The notes below the pieces were generated by a model that searched no databases, was not told where the DNA came from, and saw only the letters and a list, made by a program, of their open reading frames with translations. Positions 43,024 through 51,643 of a stretch of 64,000 bases of DNA are shown here, in pieces; the stretch's first letter is position 1; every line of letters starts with the position of its first letter. The translations under genes were made by a program, and so were the position numbers. The DNA is taken from the NCBI GenBank assembly GCA_013388745.1, contig JACAER010000043.1, forward strand, positions 70,165 to 134,164, in the 5' to 3' direction. The DNA comes from Chloroflexota bacterium. Its GTDB lineage: Bacteria; Chloroflexota; Anaerolineae; Aggregatilineales; Phototrophicaceae.

Positions 43024-44790
43024 ATGACGATACAAGTACTGCCGGAGCGCGTGATTGCCCAGATTGCGGCGGGCGAAGTGGTGGAACGTCCGGCGTCGGT
43101 GGTCAAGGAATTGATCGAAAACGCGCTGGACGCTGGCGCGAGTGTTATCCGTGTGGAGATCGACGGCGGCGGCAAAAGACTCATCCGTGTGAGCGATAAC
43201 GGCGCGGGCATTCACAGCGACGAAGCCGCGCTGGCTGTCGCGCGCCACGCTACCAGCAAACTGCGCAGCGTCGCCGATCTTGAACATATCGAAACGCTCG
43301 GTTTTCGCGGCGAAGCGCTCGCCAGCATTGCCGCTGTCAGTCATATGACCCTCACTACACGCCATCGTGACGCAGCGGCGGGCGTGCGGCTGCGTGTGGA
43401 AGGCGGCGATCTGCTGCGCAAGCAGACAATCGGCGCGCCGGCGGGCACAGTCGTTTCCGTCGAAAACCTGTTTTTTAATACCCCCGCGCGCCTCAAATTC
43501 CTGAAAGCGGACAACACCGAAAAACGGCAGGTGACCAGCGTCATCACACGCTATGCGATGGCCTATCCCGGCGTGCAGTTCGTGCTGCTGCAAGATGGTG
43601 TCGAAATTTTCCATTCCAGCGGCAGCGGGCGGCTGGCGGATGTGCTGGTCAAGGTGTTCGGGCTGGACAGTTTCAAGCATATGCTGGAAGTCAACAGTCA
43701 GGGCGAAGGCGAACACCAGGTTTACGGCTATAGTTCAACACCGGAATTACACCGCGCCGATCGCTCGCGCATTACGCTGTTCGTCAACGGGCGCTCGATC
43801 CAGGACGCCAGCCTGACATTTGCCGTTGTGCAGGCCTATCATACCCTGCTGATGACCGGGCGCTATCCGCTGGCGGTGCTGATGCTGCGCGTGCCCCCGC
43901 CAGATGTAGATGTCAACGTACACCCCACCAAAGCCGAAGTGCGCTTCCGCGATCCGAATGCTGTGTTCGCGGCGGTGCAGCGGGCGGTGCGGCGCGCGGT
44001 GGTGGAGGCCGCGCAAGTGACGACCATGCGCCAGATGGTCGATGTGGTGACCATCCGCCGTCCGGCGCAGCTTGACCTGGAATTGGATATGACCGATAGC
44101 GGGCAGTACCAGCGTCAGCAGCGCCCGGCGCTGATTCCACGCGGCGGCGATATAGACGATGAATCCACCGCGATTCCCGTTGGCCCTGCGGCGCCCGCCA
44201 GACCGCGCACGCTGCCCATGCTGCGTGTGCTGGGGCAGATCAGCGCCGCCTATATCGTGGCCGAAGGGCCGGCGGGCATGTATCTGGTCGATCAGCACGC
44301 GGCGCACGAACGCATTCTCTACGAGCAGTTCATGGATAACCATGAACGACAGGGGTTGATCGCCCAGTACGCCCTGACGGCGCAGACGATTCAGCTCGCG
44401 CCGTTGGAAGCGCGCCTGCTGGAAGAACATCTCGATTCGCTGACGCATTTCGGCTTCGCGCTGGAGGCGTTTGGTCCCAACACCTTCGCCGTGCGCAGTG
44501 TGCCCGCGCTGCTGGCCGACAAAGACCCAACAGAAATTTTGCGCGCGCTGCTGCAAGATTTAGAGGCAGGCAAGCAGCCGGGGCAGCGCACGATCGAAGA
44601 AAAAATCATTCTGCGCGTGTGTAAACAAGCGGCGGTCAAGGCGGGGCAAATCCTCAGCCTGGACGAGATGCAGGGCTTGATCCGCGCGTTGGAACGCTGC
44701 CGTTCGCCGCTGACCTGCCCGCATGGCCGCCCGACACTGCTGCATATGAGCAGCGATCATCTGGCGCGCGAGTTCGGTAGACTGGGATAA
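43024..44790 (+). CDS. mutL: DNA mismatch repair protein MutL (endonuclease type)
   Basis: 588 residues from ATG 43024, which gives the standard N-terminus (IQVLPERVIAQIAAGEVVER); the frame opens earlier without homology. GHKL ATPase: ELIENALDAGA, DNGAGI, RHATSKL, GFRGEALAS. After a short linker (about 355-400) the C-terminal dimerisation domain carries the endonuclease signature DQHAAHERILYEQF (DQHAxxExxxxE) and the CPHGRP motif, so this MutL should nick DNA, as in bacteria without MutH. No mutS is in the window. The upstream terminator means it has its own promoter, not clearly seen. Confidence 0.96.
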   Translation: MTIQVLPERVIAQIAAGEVVERPASVVKELIENALDAGASVIRVEIDGGGKRLIRVSDNGAGIHSDEAALAVARHATSKLRSVADLEHIETLGFRGEALASIAAVSHMTLTTRHRDAAAGVRLRVEGGDLLRKQTIGAPAGTVVSVENLFFNTPARLKFLKADNTEKRQVTSVITRYAMAYPGVQFVLLQDGVEIFHSSGSGRLADVLVKVFGLDSFKHMLEVNSQGEGEHQVYGYSSTPELHRADRSRITLFVNGRSIQDASLTFAVVQAYHTLLMTGRYPLAVLMLRVPPPDVDVNVHPTKAEVRFRDPNAVFAAVQRAVRRAVVEAAQVTTMRQMVDVVTIRRPAQLDLELDMTDSGQYQRQQRPALIPRGGDIDDESTAIPVGPAAPARPRTLPMLRVLGQISAAYIVAEGPAGMYLVDQHAAHERILYEQFMDNHERQGLIAQYALTAQTIQLAPLEARLLEEHLDSLTHFGFALEAFGPNTFAVRSVPALLADKDPTEILRALLQDLEAGKQPGQRTIEEKIILRVCKQAAVKAGQILSLDEMQGLIRALERCRSPLTCPHGRPTLLHMSSDHLAREFGRLG

Positions 44791-44817
44791 CGATCGTTCT
44801 GAAGCATACAGGTGAAC

Positions 44818-45990
44818 ATGGTAGGCTGTTTGAGACTGCTCATCGTCATAGGGATACTGTTGGGGATGGCTCTGCGCGCGCAGGCGCAAAGCGCGTTGAC
44901 GGCCTCAGCGCGCACAGACATCAGCGTGTATGCGGCGCCGGCCATCTGGAGCGATACCATCGGCCAGATCAGTCCGGCAGACACGCTGCAAGTCGCGGGA
45001 CGCAGCGTTTTCGGGCACTGGCTGTTCATCCAAACCGAAGCTTTGAGCGGCTGGGTGGCTGCCGGCTCGCTTGATATAGGCGCGGACGCGGATTTGTGGG
45101 CGCTGCCTGTTATTGACGCAGACATTCCCCCCGCGGCGCTGCCCACACTGCCGGTGGATACGCCCGAAGTGCGCGCAGCCTATGGGCGGCTGCTGGATGC
45201 GCCGCTGCTGGACAACATGGACACCAGCGCGGTGCGCGACATCTTCGCGCGCGGGCAGGAATTGGGCAATCGCGCCAATGTCTTTACGCGCGTCGGCGAC
45301 AGCAACACCACCAGCGGCGGTTTTTTGAACCCGATGGGGCTGCGCGGCGGCCGATTTTGCCAGTTGGGCGTTTACAGTTATCTTCAGCAAACGCTCGACT
45401 TTTTTTCGCAACCGCCGCAGCGCGACGAGGCCAACTCGTTCGACAGCTTCAGCGTCGCCGCTGTCAACGGGCTGAGCACCGCTTCCCTGCTCGACCCCTT
45501 CTGGGCTGATCCCGCGCAGTGCCGGGGGGATGAATCGCCACTGGCCTGTGAACTGCGGCTGACGCGCCCCAGCGTGGTACTCATTATGCTCGGCCTGATG
45601 GATGTCGAATATCTGCGCACAGAAAACTCGCGCGATTTTATGCGCCAGGCGATGGATTATGCCATCGCCCAGGGCGTGATTCCTGTGTGGACGACTTTTC
45701 CGGTGATCGCTGATTTGCAAAGCGATCATCCCTCATGGGAGGTAGCGCTGTACTTCAACAACACTATTCTGGATGTGGTAGAGGAATATCAGACGCCGCT
45801 GATCAACCTGTGGGCGGCAGTGCAGTCGCTGCCCGCTAACGGTATCGGCCCGGATCGCATTCATGTGGCGCACGAAGTGGGCGCCTTCTGCGATTTTACC
45901 GGCGCCGAACAGCGTGTGGGCGGCACGCTCTGGAATCTGCTCACGCTGCAAGCGCTTGATTTGCTGCGGCGCGCTGTATTGAGCGGTTAA
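44818..45990 (+). CDS. Secreted SH3b plus SGNH/GDSL hydrolase-like protein
   Basis: 390 residues from ATG 44818 (an in-frame GTG at 44812 precedes it by two codons). Signal peptide: CLRLLIVIGILLGMALRAQA. Residues about 28-85 look like an SH3b domain (TDISVYAAPAIWSDTIGQI; LSGWVAAGSLDIG). The C-terminal 250 residues fit the SGNH fold: block I RVGDSNTTSG with probable nucleophile Ser162, a block III-like IMLGLMDVEYL (Asp in place of the usual Asn-Asp), and the block V-like DRIHVAHEVG that would bring Asp and His. Such proteins deacylate sugars or lipids outside the cell. It ends two bases before the convergent LysM gene. Confidence 0.75.
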   Translation: MVGCLRLLIVIGILLGMALRAQAQSALTASARTDISVYAAPAIWSDTIGQISPADTLQVAGRSVFGHWLFIQTEALSGWVAAGSLDIGADADLWALPVIDADIPPAALPTLPVDTPEVRAAYGRLLDAPLLDNMDTSAVRDIFARGQELGNRANVFTRVGDSNTTSGGFLNPMGLRGGRFCQLGVYSYLQQTLDFFSQPPQRDEANSFDSFSVAAVNGLSTASLLDPFWADPAQCRGDESPLACELRLTRPSVVLIMLGLMDVEYLRTENSRDFMRQAMDYAIAQGVIPVWTTFPVIADLQSDHPSWEVALYFNNTILDVVEEYQTPLINLWAAVQSLPANGIGPDRIHVAHEVGAFCDFTGAEQRVGGTLWNLLTLQALDLLRRAVLSG

Positions 45991-45992
45991 GC

Positions 45993-47081
45993 TCAGCGGC
46001 TCTGCCACTGGAATGTGCGCGGCTGCGACACTGCGCCGACGATGCGGAACGTGCCCTGATCGTTCTGCTGCGCCACGGCGACTGTCCACTGGAAGGTGTG
46101 CGTCTGGCCGTCGGTAGGGATCAGCTCAGCGGGCAGCAGCAGCGATGTTTCGCGCGTCACCTGGTTGGCATAGACAACACCCGCTGTGACATCACTGATC
46201 TGCACAAAATAATACTCGTTGGACTGGAGCACGCCCACGCTGACCCATTGCAAGCGCAGCAAACCCGGCGGCACCACAGCGCCCTCTGGCGGGTACGAGA
46301 CAATCGGCGCGCTGTAGGTCGGCGTCGCGGTGGGGGTTTCGCTGCCGGAAGGCGTCGGCGAAAGGGTGGGGGTCAGCGTCGGCAAAAACACATTGACACA
46401 TTGATTAACGGAAATAAAGATCGTGCAGTTCGGGCCACCGCTCGGTTCGTCGAAATCGCAGCCGGAAAAACTGATGTCCGGGTTGACCATCGAAAGCTGT
46501 TCGAGCGTCATGCGGTACTGCAAGGCAATATCGACCATCGTTTCGCCTTCGGTGACGGTATGACAGCCCACCGGGTAATCGGGCAGGCCTTCGACATTCA
46601 CCCCCATCGTGGCGCGCGCTTCAGAGGTCGCACCCATACCGACTGGCGTCGGGGTGATAGTCTGGCGCGGGATGAGCAGGACTGTGCCGGGCGGCGGCAA
46701 TATATCGGGGCTGGTCATACTGTTGAGCGCGACAATTTCATCGTAGATATTCAGATCGCGGTAGCCGTAAATCTGCACGATAAAACCGAGCGTTTCCCCC
46801 TGCTGAATCACATGCTCATAGGGCCCCGGCGTGGGCGTCGGTGTCGGGGTTTCTGTGGGCGTGCCGGGCGGCAGCGTGGCTGTCGGGCTCTCTAACTGCG
46901 CCTGCGCGACGATGCGTGTGGTAGCGGTAGCCGTTGCTGTCAGAGTCGGGCTGGACGGCGGCAGGGTGGCCGTGCTGGTCAGTTGAAATGTGGGCGTTAC
47001 GTCTTGCTGCGGCGCGTTCAGGTCGCAAGCCGCCAGTAACGCGGCCAGCAGCAGCGCCGTCAGTGTCATCGTTTTACGCAT
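45993..47081 (-). CDS. LysM lipoprotein with Cys-containing LysM variant
   Basis: 362 residues from ATG 47081, which begins a lipoprotein signal (MRKTMTLTALLLAALLAACD, lipobox LAAC); the frame opens further up without homology. Thr/Pro linkers separate a first LysM (about 85-145; HVIQQGETLGFIVQIYGYRD) from a second (about 165-235; CHTVTEGETMVDIALQYRMT) that carries extra Cys residues (FSGCDFDEPSGGPNCTI). A C-terminal Ig-like domain follows (YPPEGAVVPPGLLRLQWVSV). LysM domains bind peptidoglycan. It is a paralogue of the upstream gene, from which it is separated by two bases; both are probably cotranscribed. Confidence 0.85.
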   Translation of the reverse strand: MRKTMTLTALLLAALLAACDLNAPQQDVTPTFQLTSTATLPPSSPTLTATATATTRIVAQAQLESPTATLPPGTPTETPTPTPTPGPYEHVIQQGETLGFIVQIYGYRDLNIYDEIVALNSMTSPDILPPPGTVLLIPRQTITPTPVGMGATSEARATMGVNVEGLPDYPVGCHTVTEGETMVDIALQYRMTLEQLSMVNPDISFSGCDFDEPSGGPNCTIFISVNQCVNVFLPTLTPTLSPTPSGSETPTATPTYSAPIVSYPPEGAVVPPGLLRLQWVSVGVLQSNEYYFVQISDVTAGVVYANQVTRETSLLLPAELIPTDGQTHTFQWTVAVAQQNDQGTFRIVGAVSQPRTFQWQSR

Positions 47082-47083
47082 GG

Positions 47084-48394
47084 CTAATTCCCCCCGCGCC
47101 CCTGCCAGGTGAAGGTGCGCGACTCGGTAGTAAAAATCGGTTGGTCGGGGCGGCTGAGATTGATCACGCTCACCGCCCAGGCATACTGGTAACGCTGATT
47201 GCCTGTGCCCTGCCATTCCACCGGCACGATCAAAAACAGTTCGCGTGTGTCCTGGGTATAGCGCGTGTTGTCGGTGAGATTATCGACGCGCACGCGGTAG
47301 GTTTCGTTTTCGCCCAGCGTGCCGGAACCCACCCAGCGCAGGGTAACCAGTTCATCGCGCTGGAAATGCGCCAGATTGCCGGGACTAATCGCGCTGGGAG
47401 CGTTAAAAGTGGCGGTCGCGGTCGGCGTGGGCGTTTCGCTGCCGGAAGGCGTCGGTTGCAGCGTGGGCATGGGCGTGGGCGCCGGCACACGAATCTGCTG
47501 TCCCTGATACACCGTGACAATGCAGTTCGGGCCGCCGCCGAATTCGCCGAAATCGCACTGGGAAAAGGTGATTTCGGGGTTAAGCTGCGAAAGGATTTCG
47601 ACGTCGGCGTTAAACTGCACCGCGATGGAGAGGATGTTGTCGTTAGGCTGGATAACGTACCACATAACGCCGGGTTGCAGTGTGGCGGTTGGCGCGATAA
47701 ATGGGTCGCGCGCTTCCTCAGCAGCGGCGGCAAATACATCCCCTGATGCGCCGCCTTCTGTCGTGGCGCTCGGCGAGATGTTGGGGTCAAGCGTGGGGGT
47801 CGGCCAGGGCACGATCAGCGTTGTCCCCTGCTGAATCAGCGCCGCGTTGGTGATGTTGTTGATCTCCATCACCTCGTCCATGATGCCAGACGTATCGTTG
47901 TAGCCGCAGCTCAGAATAATTGAAATCAGCGTGTCGCCGGCCTGTACCGTGCGCGTGCAGGGTGTTTCTGTTGGGGTGGCGGTCGGGGTGGCGCTGGGCG
48001 GCGGCGTGGCGCTGGGCGTCAGTGTCGGCGGCGAATCGGTGACCGTGGCGATCAAAATCGTCGGGCGCGGCGTATAAAAAGCAGTGGCGGCGGCGCTCTG
48101 GGCGTCGCGCAGCAGACCCGGCCCGAAGCTGATGAACAGGCCGACAGCAATCAGCAGCAGGATCGTTAGCAAGCTGCCGAGCAGCAAAGCGCGGCCCGTG
48201 CGCCGCAGATTTTCCTCATACAGATCGGTTTCGCCGTAGCGATAGTCATACTGTAAAGGCTGTGGATCGGCTTGGGGAATGACGGCGGTGACGATGGGCG
48301 CGTTCGCCAGACTGCTGCCGCATACGCTGCACGTCAGCGCATCGCGGCGCGCGGGGGTGTCACAGATCGGGCAAATTTTGAAGCCGTCGGCCAA
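47084..48394 (-). CDS. Zinc ribbon, membrane helix and LysM protein
   Basis: 436 residues. An N-terminal zinc ribbon (Cys8, Cys11, Cys22, Cys25; CPICDTP, CSVCGSS), a membrane helix (about 70-95; ALLLGSLLTILLLIAVGLFI), a Thr/Pro linker, then a first LysM (about 145-195; CTRTVQAGDTLISIILSCGY), a second with the Cys pair CDFGEFGGGPNC (about 245-300), and an Ig-like C-terminal domain. The ribbon should face the cytoplasm and the LysM domains the wall. The C-terminal 200 residues align with the downstream lipoprotein (shared FSxCDFxExxGGPNC and PTPSGSETPT), so these two are paralogues. TATAAT on the minus strand at 48458-48453 is a possible -10. Confidence 0.85.
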   Translation of the reverse strand: MADGFKICPICDTPARRDALTCSVCGSSLANAPIVTAVIPQADPQPLQYDYRYGETDLYEENLRRTGRALLLGSLLTILLLIAVGLFISFGPGLLRDAQSAAATAFYTPRPTILIATVTDSPPTLTPSATPPPSATPTATPTETPCTRTVQAGDTLISIILSCGYNDTSGIMDEVMEINNITNAALIQQGTTLIVPWPTPTLDPNISPSATTEGGASGDVFAAAAEEARDPFIAPTATLQPGVMWYVIQPNDNILSIAVQFNADVEILSQLNPEITFSQCDFGEFGGGPNCIVTVYQGQQIRVPAPTPMPTLQPTPSGSETPTPTATATFNAPSAISPGNLAHFQRDELVTLRWVGSGTLGENETYRVRVDNLTDNTRYTQDTRELFLIVPVEWQGTGNQRYQYAWAVSVINLSRPDQPIFTTESRTFTWQGRGGN

Positions 48395-48500
48395 ACGCTG
48401 CTTTCCTCATCACGGGCAAGACTCGTCCTGCCGCTTCAGAATCTATGCTCCTATTATATGTGTTCTGGACGATGCGGGGAGAGCGAAGTTTGGATGGCGT

Positions 48501-49463
48501 CTAACGTGTGATGCGCCCGCGCGTCGAAACAATCGCGTCCGACACCTTATCACCAGGCACAACCGTCGTATCTTTCAGCACGATCGTGTTGCGCACCATC
48601 GCGTCATAGCCGATGCTGCACCCGCGCTCCAGATACACGTAGGGGCCGATTTTCGCGCCCTGCCCGACGCTGACCTGGGGGTCAATACGCACTGGCGGCG
48701 TGATCTGCACGGTATAGTGCAGTTCGCTGAGAATATGCGCGTCCTGTTCTTCGTCCAACAAATGGCGGTTCAGCGTCAATAGATCGTAGTCAGTTTCAAT
48801 TGGCAGTGTCCAGGCGGTTTCGACCAGCGAAGCCGCGCCGCCGCCCTGAATATACATCTGATAGATGTCCACCAGATTCTTGTCGAAGCCGCCGCTTTGC
48901 TCATAGGCGCACAAAAAATTGACAAAGTCGTGGCCGCAGATAGCAATATCGGAGAGAGTGAATGTCTGTTTGGCCGCCGGGACTTCGCGCACAATGCCGG
49001 TCACGCGCTGCGCTTCGGTCAGGGCGTAGCGCGGTTTATTGGTGCGCGAAAGGGTGGCTAATGCGCCGCTGAGCACCAGTTCGTTGGCATTGCCCTGTTG
49101 ATATTTGTTGAGCAGAGTGGCGGGAAAATGCGCATGTGTGAAACTGTTGTAGCTCGTCACGAGGAAGGGCTGACGCGCGCGCCGCGCATAATCCGCCAGG
49201 GTGCGCAGCAGACTTATATTGCTCCACTTGAGGATGAATTCCACCGATACGTTGGGCACCCAATGCCGGCTGAGGTACGACGCGACTTCGCCTTCGCTCT
49301 CGCCGACAATCACAACATATTTACGGATTCCCACCCGATACAGGCGATCCATCATGCGCACAACCAGCGGTTTGCCCAGCGCCGGCAGCATGGCGCGTGT
49401 CCGATTCAGTTGGGTGACATGGGCACTGTTGCCGACAGCGACAATCACGGCGCATTCGACCAA
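48501..49463 (-). CDS. Sugar nucleotidyltransferase-like protein with left-handed beta-helix tail
   Basis: 320 residues. The N-terminal half has the NTP-transferase layout (ECAVIVAVGNSAHVTQLNRT then RAMLPALGKPLVVRMMDRLY), with the usual Gly-rich loop altered (VAVGNSAHV for the GGxGTR motif). A Lys-Pro-Leu (GKPLV) follows as in glucose-1-phosphate transferases. The C-terminal part has hexapeptide repeats (VSVGQGAKIGPYVYLERG, MVRNTIVLKDTTVVPG). These proteins make NDP-sugars from sugar phosphates; loss of the Arg in the loop makes the activity uncertain. It faces away from the HEAT-repeat gene; a divergent promoter region of 140 bases lies between. Confidence 0.8.
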   Translation of the reverse strand: MVECAVIVAVGNSAHVTQLNRTRAMLPALGKPLVVRMMDRLYRVGIRKYVVIVGESEGEVASYLSRHWVPNVSVEFILKWSNISLLRTLADYARRARQPFLVTSYNSFTHAHFPATLLNKYQQGNANELVLSGALATLSRTNKPRYALTEAQRVTGIVREVPAAKQTFTLSDIAICGHDFVNFLCAYEQSGGFDKNLVDIYQMYIQGGGAASLVETAWTLPIETDYDLLTLNRHLLDEEQDAHILSELHYTVQITPPVRIDPQVSVGQGAKIGPYVYLERGCSIGYDAMVRNTIVLKDTTVVPGDKVSDAIVSTRGRITR

Positions 49464-49552
49464 GCTGGCGCTCCTTTGTGAGTGACTTGTACGCGATTAT
49501 AGCGATAGATGCTTCAAAACAAAATTGTTTTGCGTTCATCCCTGCGCGAGTT

Positions 49553-49561
49553 TGTTATAAT
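49553..49561 (+). promoter_or_regulatory. Extended -10 promoter element before the HEAT-repeat gene
   Basis: TGT followed by TATAAT (49556-49561, consensus), 42 bases before GTG 49604. The -35 is poor, as expected for an extended -10. Confidence 0.5.
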
Positions 49562-49603
49562 AGAGTTTGATTCGACTGCGCGTAGGTTGCGGAGGTAAAC
49601 GAC

Positions 49604-49834
49604 GTGACGAAACCATCGCAGAAAATACTGGCCTATCATCTGGCGCGCCTCAAGGACAAAAATCCGCAAGTGCGCCTGCAATCCATCCAGGAACTGGAGC
49701 AGTTAGGGGCTGACGAAGCATTGGATGCGCTGCAAGAAGTATTTAAGACTGACAGCAACGCCGATGTGCGTAAGGCGGCGCGGGAAGCCGGACGCAAAAT
49801 TTTCTTGAAGCAGCAAAATGCCAACAATTCGTGA
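49604..49834 (+). CDS. Short HEAT-repeat protein
   Basis: 76 residues starting at GTG 49604 (GGAGG 10 bases ahead). It contains about one and a half HEAT/PBS-lyase-type repeats (LKDKNPQVRLQSIQELEQLG; ALDALQEVFKTDSNADVRKA), with the Pro-Gln-Val-Arg and Asp-Val-Arg positions typical of the repeat. Such small proteins usually bind other proteins. It lies ten bases before the P1 peptidase gene. Confidence 0.75.
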   Translation: MTKPSQKILAYHLARLKDKNPQVRLQSIQELEQLGADEALDALQEVFKTDSNADVRKAAREAGRKIFLKQQNANNS

Positions 49835-49844
49835 GTAGATTCCC

Positions 49845-50819
49845 GTGTTCAACAACACCCTGACTGATGTGCCCGGTATCCGCGTAGGGCATGTCACGGA
49901 TTTGGACGCAGTGACCGGCTGCACCGTCATTTTGTGCCCCGATGGCACCGTCGGCGGCGTGGATCAACGCGGCGGTGCGCCCGGCACGCGCGAAACCGAT
50001 CTGCTGCGCCCGCTGCATCTGGTGGAAACCATCAACGCAGTCATACTGGCGGGCGGCAGCGCCTATGGTTTGGCGGCGGCGGATGGCGCTATGCGCTGGT
50101 TAGAAGCACACGACATTGGCTACCGCAGCGGCACGGGCTTTCTTGTGCCTATCGTGCCTGCCGCGATTCTGATGGATCTGGCGATTGGCCGCTCAGATGT
50201 GCGCCCGGACGCCGCTATGGGCTATGCGGCGTGCGAAGCGGCCAGCGCAGCGCCTGTCGCGCAGGGCTGTGTGGGCGCGGGCACCGGCTGCCGGGTGGGC
50301 GCGATGCTCGGCAATCAGTTCGCCACCAAAGGCGGCATCGGTTCGGCCAGCGTCGATCTGGGCGACGGCCTGATTGTCGCTGCGCTGTGCGCGGTGAACG
50401 CTGTCGGCGATGTCGTCGATGAGCAGGGGCAAATCATCGCCGGGGTGCGCCAGCCGCCGGATGGCAGCAGCTTCGCGGGGGTGCTGAATCTGATGAAAAC
50501 CTTTGCCCGTGAGGAGCGTCCACGTCCCGCCGCTGAAGTCGATCGCAGCACGGTGCTCGGCGTGGTAGCCACTAACGCGAAGCTGACCAAAGAGCAGGCC
50601 AACAAAGTGGCGCAGATGGCGCAAAACGGACTGGGACAGGCTATCCGTCCAGCGCATACCATGTGGGACGGCGACACCCTGTTCGCGCTGGCGACAGGTC
50701 AAATCACCGCCAATGTCACTGTGATCGGCGCCTATGCCGCCGAAGTTGTCGCGCAGGCCATCCGTAACGCCGTGCGTGCGGCTACTACCTTAGCTGGGGT
50801 GCGTGCTTTAAGTGATTAA
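49845..50819 (+). CDS. P1 family (S58, DmpA-like) peptidase
   Basis: 324 residues from GTG 49845. It begins TLTDVPGIRVGHVTD and carries the Gly-rich motifs of the DmpA/OAT fold: LAGGSAYGLAAADG, GCVGAGTGCRVGAMLG, and TVLGVVATNAKLTKEQA, where the self-cleaved N-terminal nucleophile would lie (here a Thr, in VATNAKLT). The family are Ntn-like aminopeptidases that process themselves into two chains. The HEAT gene upstream is likely on the same transcript. Confidence 0.88.
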   Translation: MFNNTLTDVPGIRVGHVTDLDAVTGCTVILCPDGTVGGVDQRGGAPGTRETDLLRPLHLVETINAVILAGGSAYGLAAADGAMRWLEAHDIGYRSGTGFLVPIVPAAILMDLAIGRSDVRPDAAMGYAACEAASAAPVAQGCVGAGTGCRVGAMLGNQFATKGGIGSASVDLGDGLIVAALCAVNAVGDVVDEQGQIIAGVRQPPDGSSFAGVLNLMKTFAREERPRPAAEVDRSTVLGVVATNAKLTKEQANKVAQMAQNGLGQAIRPAHTMWDGDTLFALATGQITANVTVIGAYAAEVVAQAIRNAVRAATTLAGVRALSD

Positions 50820-50905
50820 CGCAAATATCGGCATGATTTAACATTTATTTAGCGTTATTCGGCTAATCTTTAAGCAGTTAATGTTTTGAAAATCGAAGGA
50901 CAAGC

Positions 50906-51598
50906 ATGGCTAGAATACTGATTATTGAGGATGAAGAGAATCTCGCCAATAATTTGGCCGATAAACTGCGCGCAGAAGGCTATAGCGTATCTGCGGCGGC
51001 AGATGGCGAAGCCGGGTTAGACAAGATTCGCGGCGAACAACCACCGGATTTGATCGTGCTGGACATCATGCTCCCCAAACTCGACGGCCTGAGCATCTGC
51101 CGCATGGTACGCCGCGACCCTGCTACCGCCCATATCCCCATCATCATGCTCACTGCGCGCGGCACGGAAGTAGACAAAATTATCGGGCTGGAAAGTGGCG
51201 CAGACGATTATCTTCCCAAACCCTTCGGGCTGGGCGAATTTTTGGCGCGCATCCGTGCGCTGCTGCGGCGTCCCGGCGTGCGTTCGGCCATGCAGCAGGA
51301 TGAGATGGAATCGGATGATCTGCGGCTGAACATGACCGGACGGCGTGTCTTTAAAGGCGAGCAGGAAATCAAACTGAGCAACAAAGAATTTGATCTGCTG
51401 GCGGAACTGATGCGCAACCGTAACGCCGTGCTCTCGCGCGATCTCATACTGACCAAAGTCTGGGGCTACGATTATTTTGTTGACAAACGCACTGTGGACG
51501 TACATATTCGTTGGCTGCGCGAAAAAATCGAGGACGATCCCTCAAATCCCAAACGTATCGTCACCGTGCGCGGCGTGGGTTATCGCTTCGAAGGCTGA
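50906..51598 (+). CDS. OmpR/PhoB-family response regulator
   Basis: 230 residues. Receiver domain (1-120: acidic pair in IIEDEEN, phospho-acceptor Asp53 in VLDIMLPK, Thr in MLTARG, Lys near YLPKPFG) and a winged-helix DNA-binding domain (130-230; IKLSNKEFDLLAELMRN, VDVHIRWLREKIED, TVRGVGYRFEG). It should control genes after phosphorylation, most likely by the next gene's kinase. The 86-base gap ahead is AT-rich (many TTAA-type steps) and should hold its promoter. Confidence 0.96.
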   Translation: MARILIIEDEENLANNLADKLRAEGYSVSAAADGEAGLDKIRGEQPPDLIVLDIMLPKLDGLSICRMVRRDPATAHIPIIMLTARGTEVDKIIGLESGADDYLPKPFGLGEFLARIRALLRRPGVRSAMQQDEMESDDLRLNMTGRRVFKGEQEIKLSNKEFDLLAELMRNRNAVLSRDLILTKVWGYDYFVDKRTVDVHIRWLREKIEDDPSNPKRIVTVRGVGYRFEG

Positions 51599-51643
51599 CA
51601 CGGCCTCAGCATTTATCGGCGCACAGATTGAGCAGCAAAGCAC

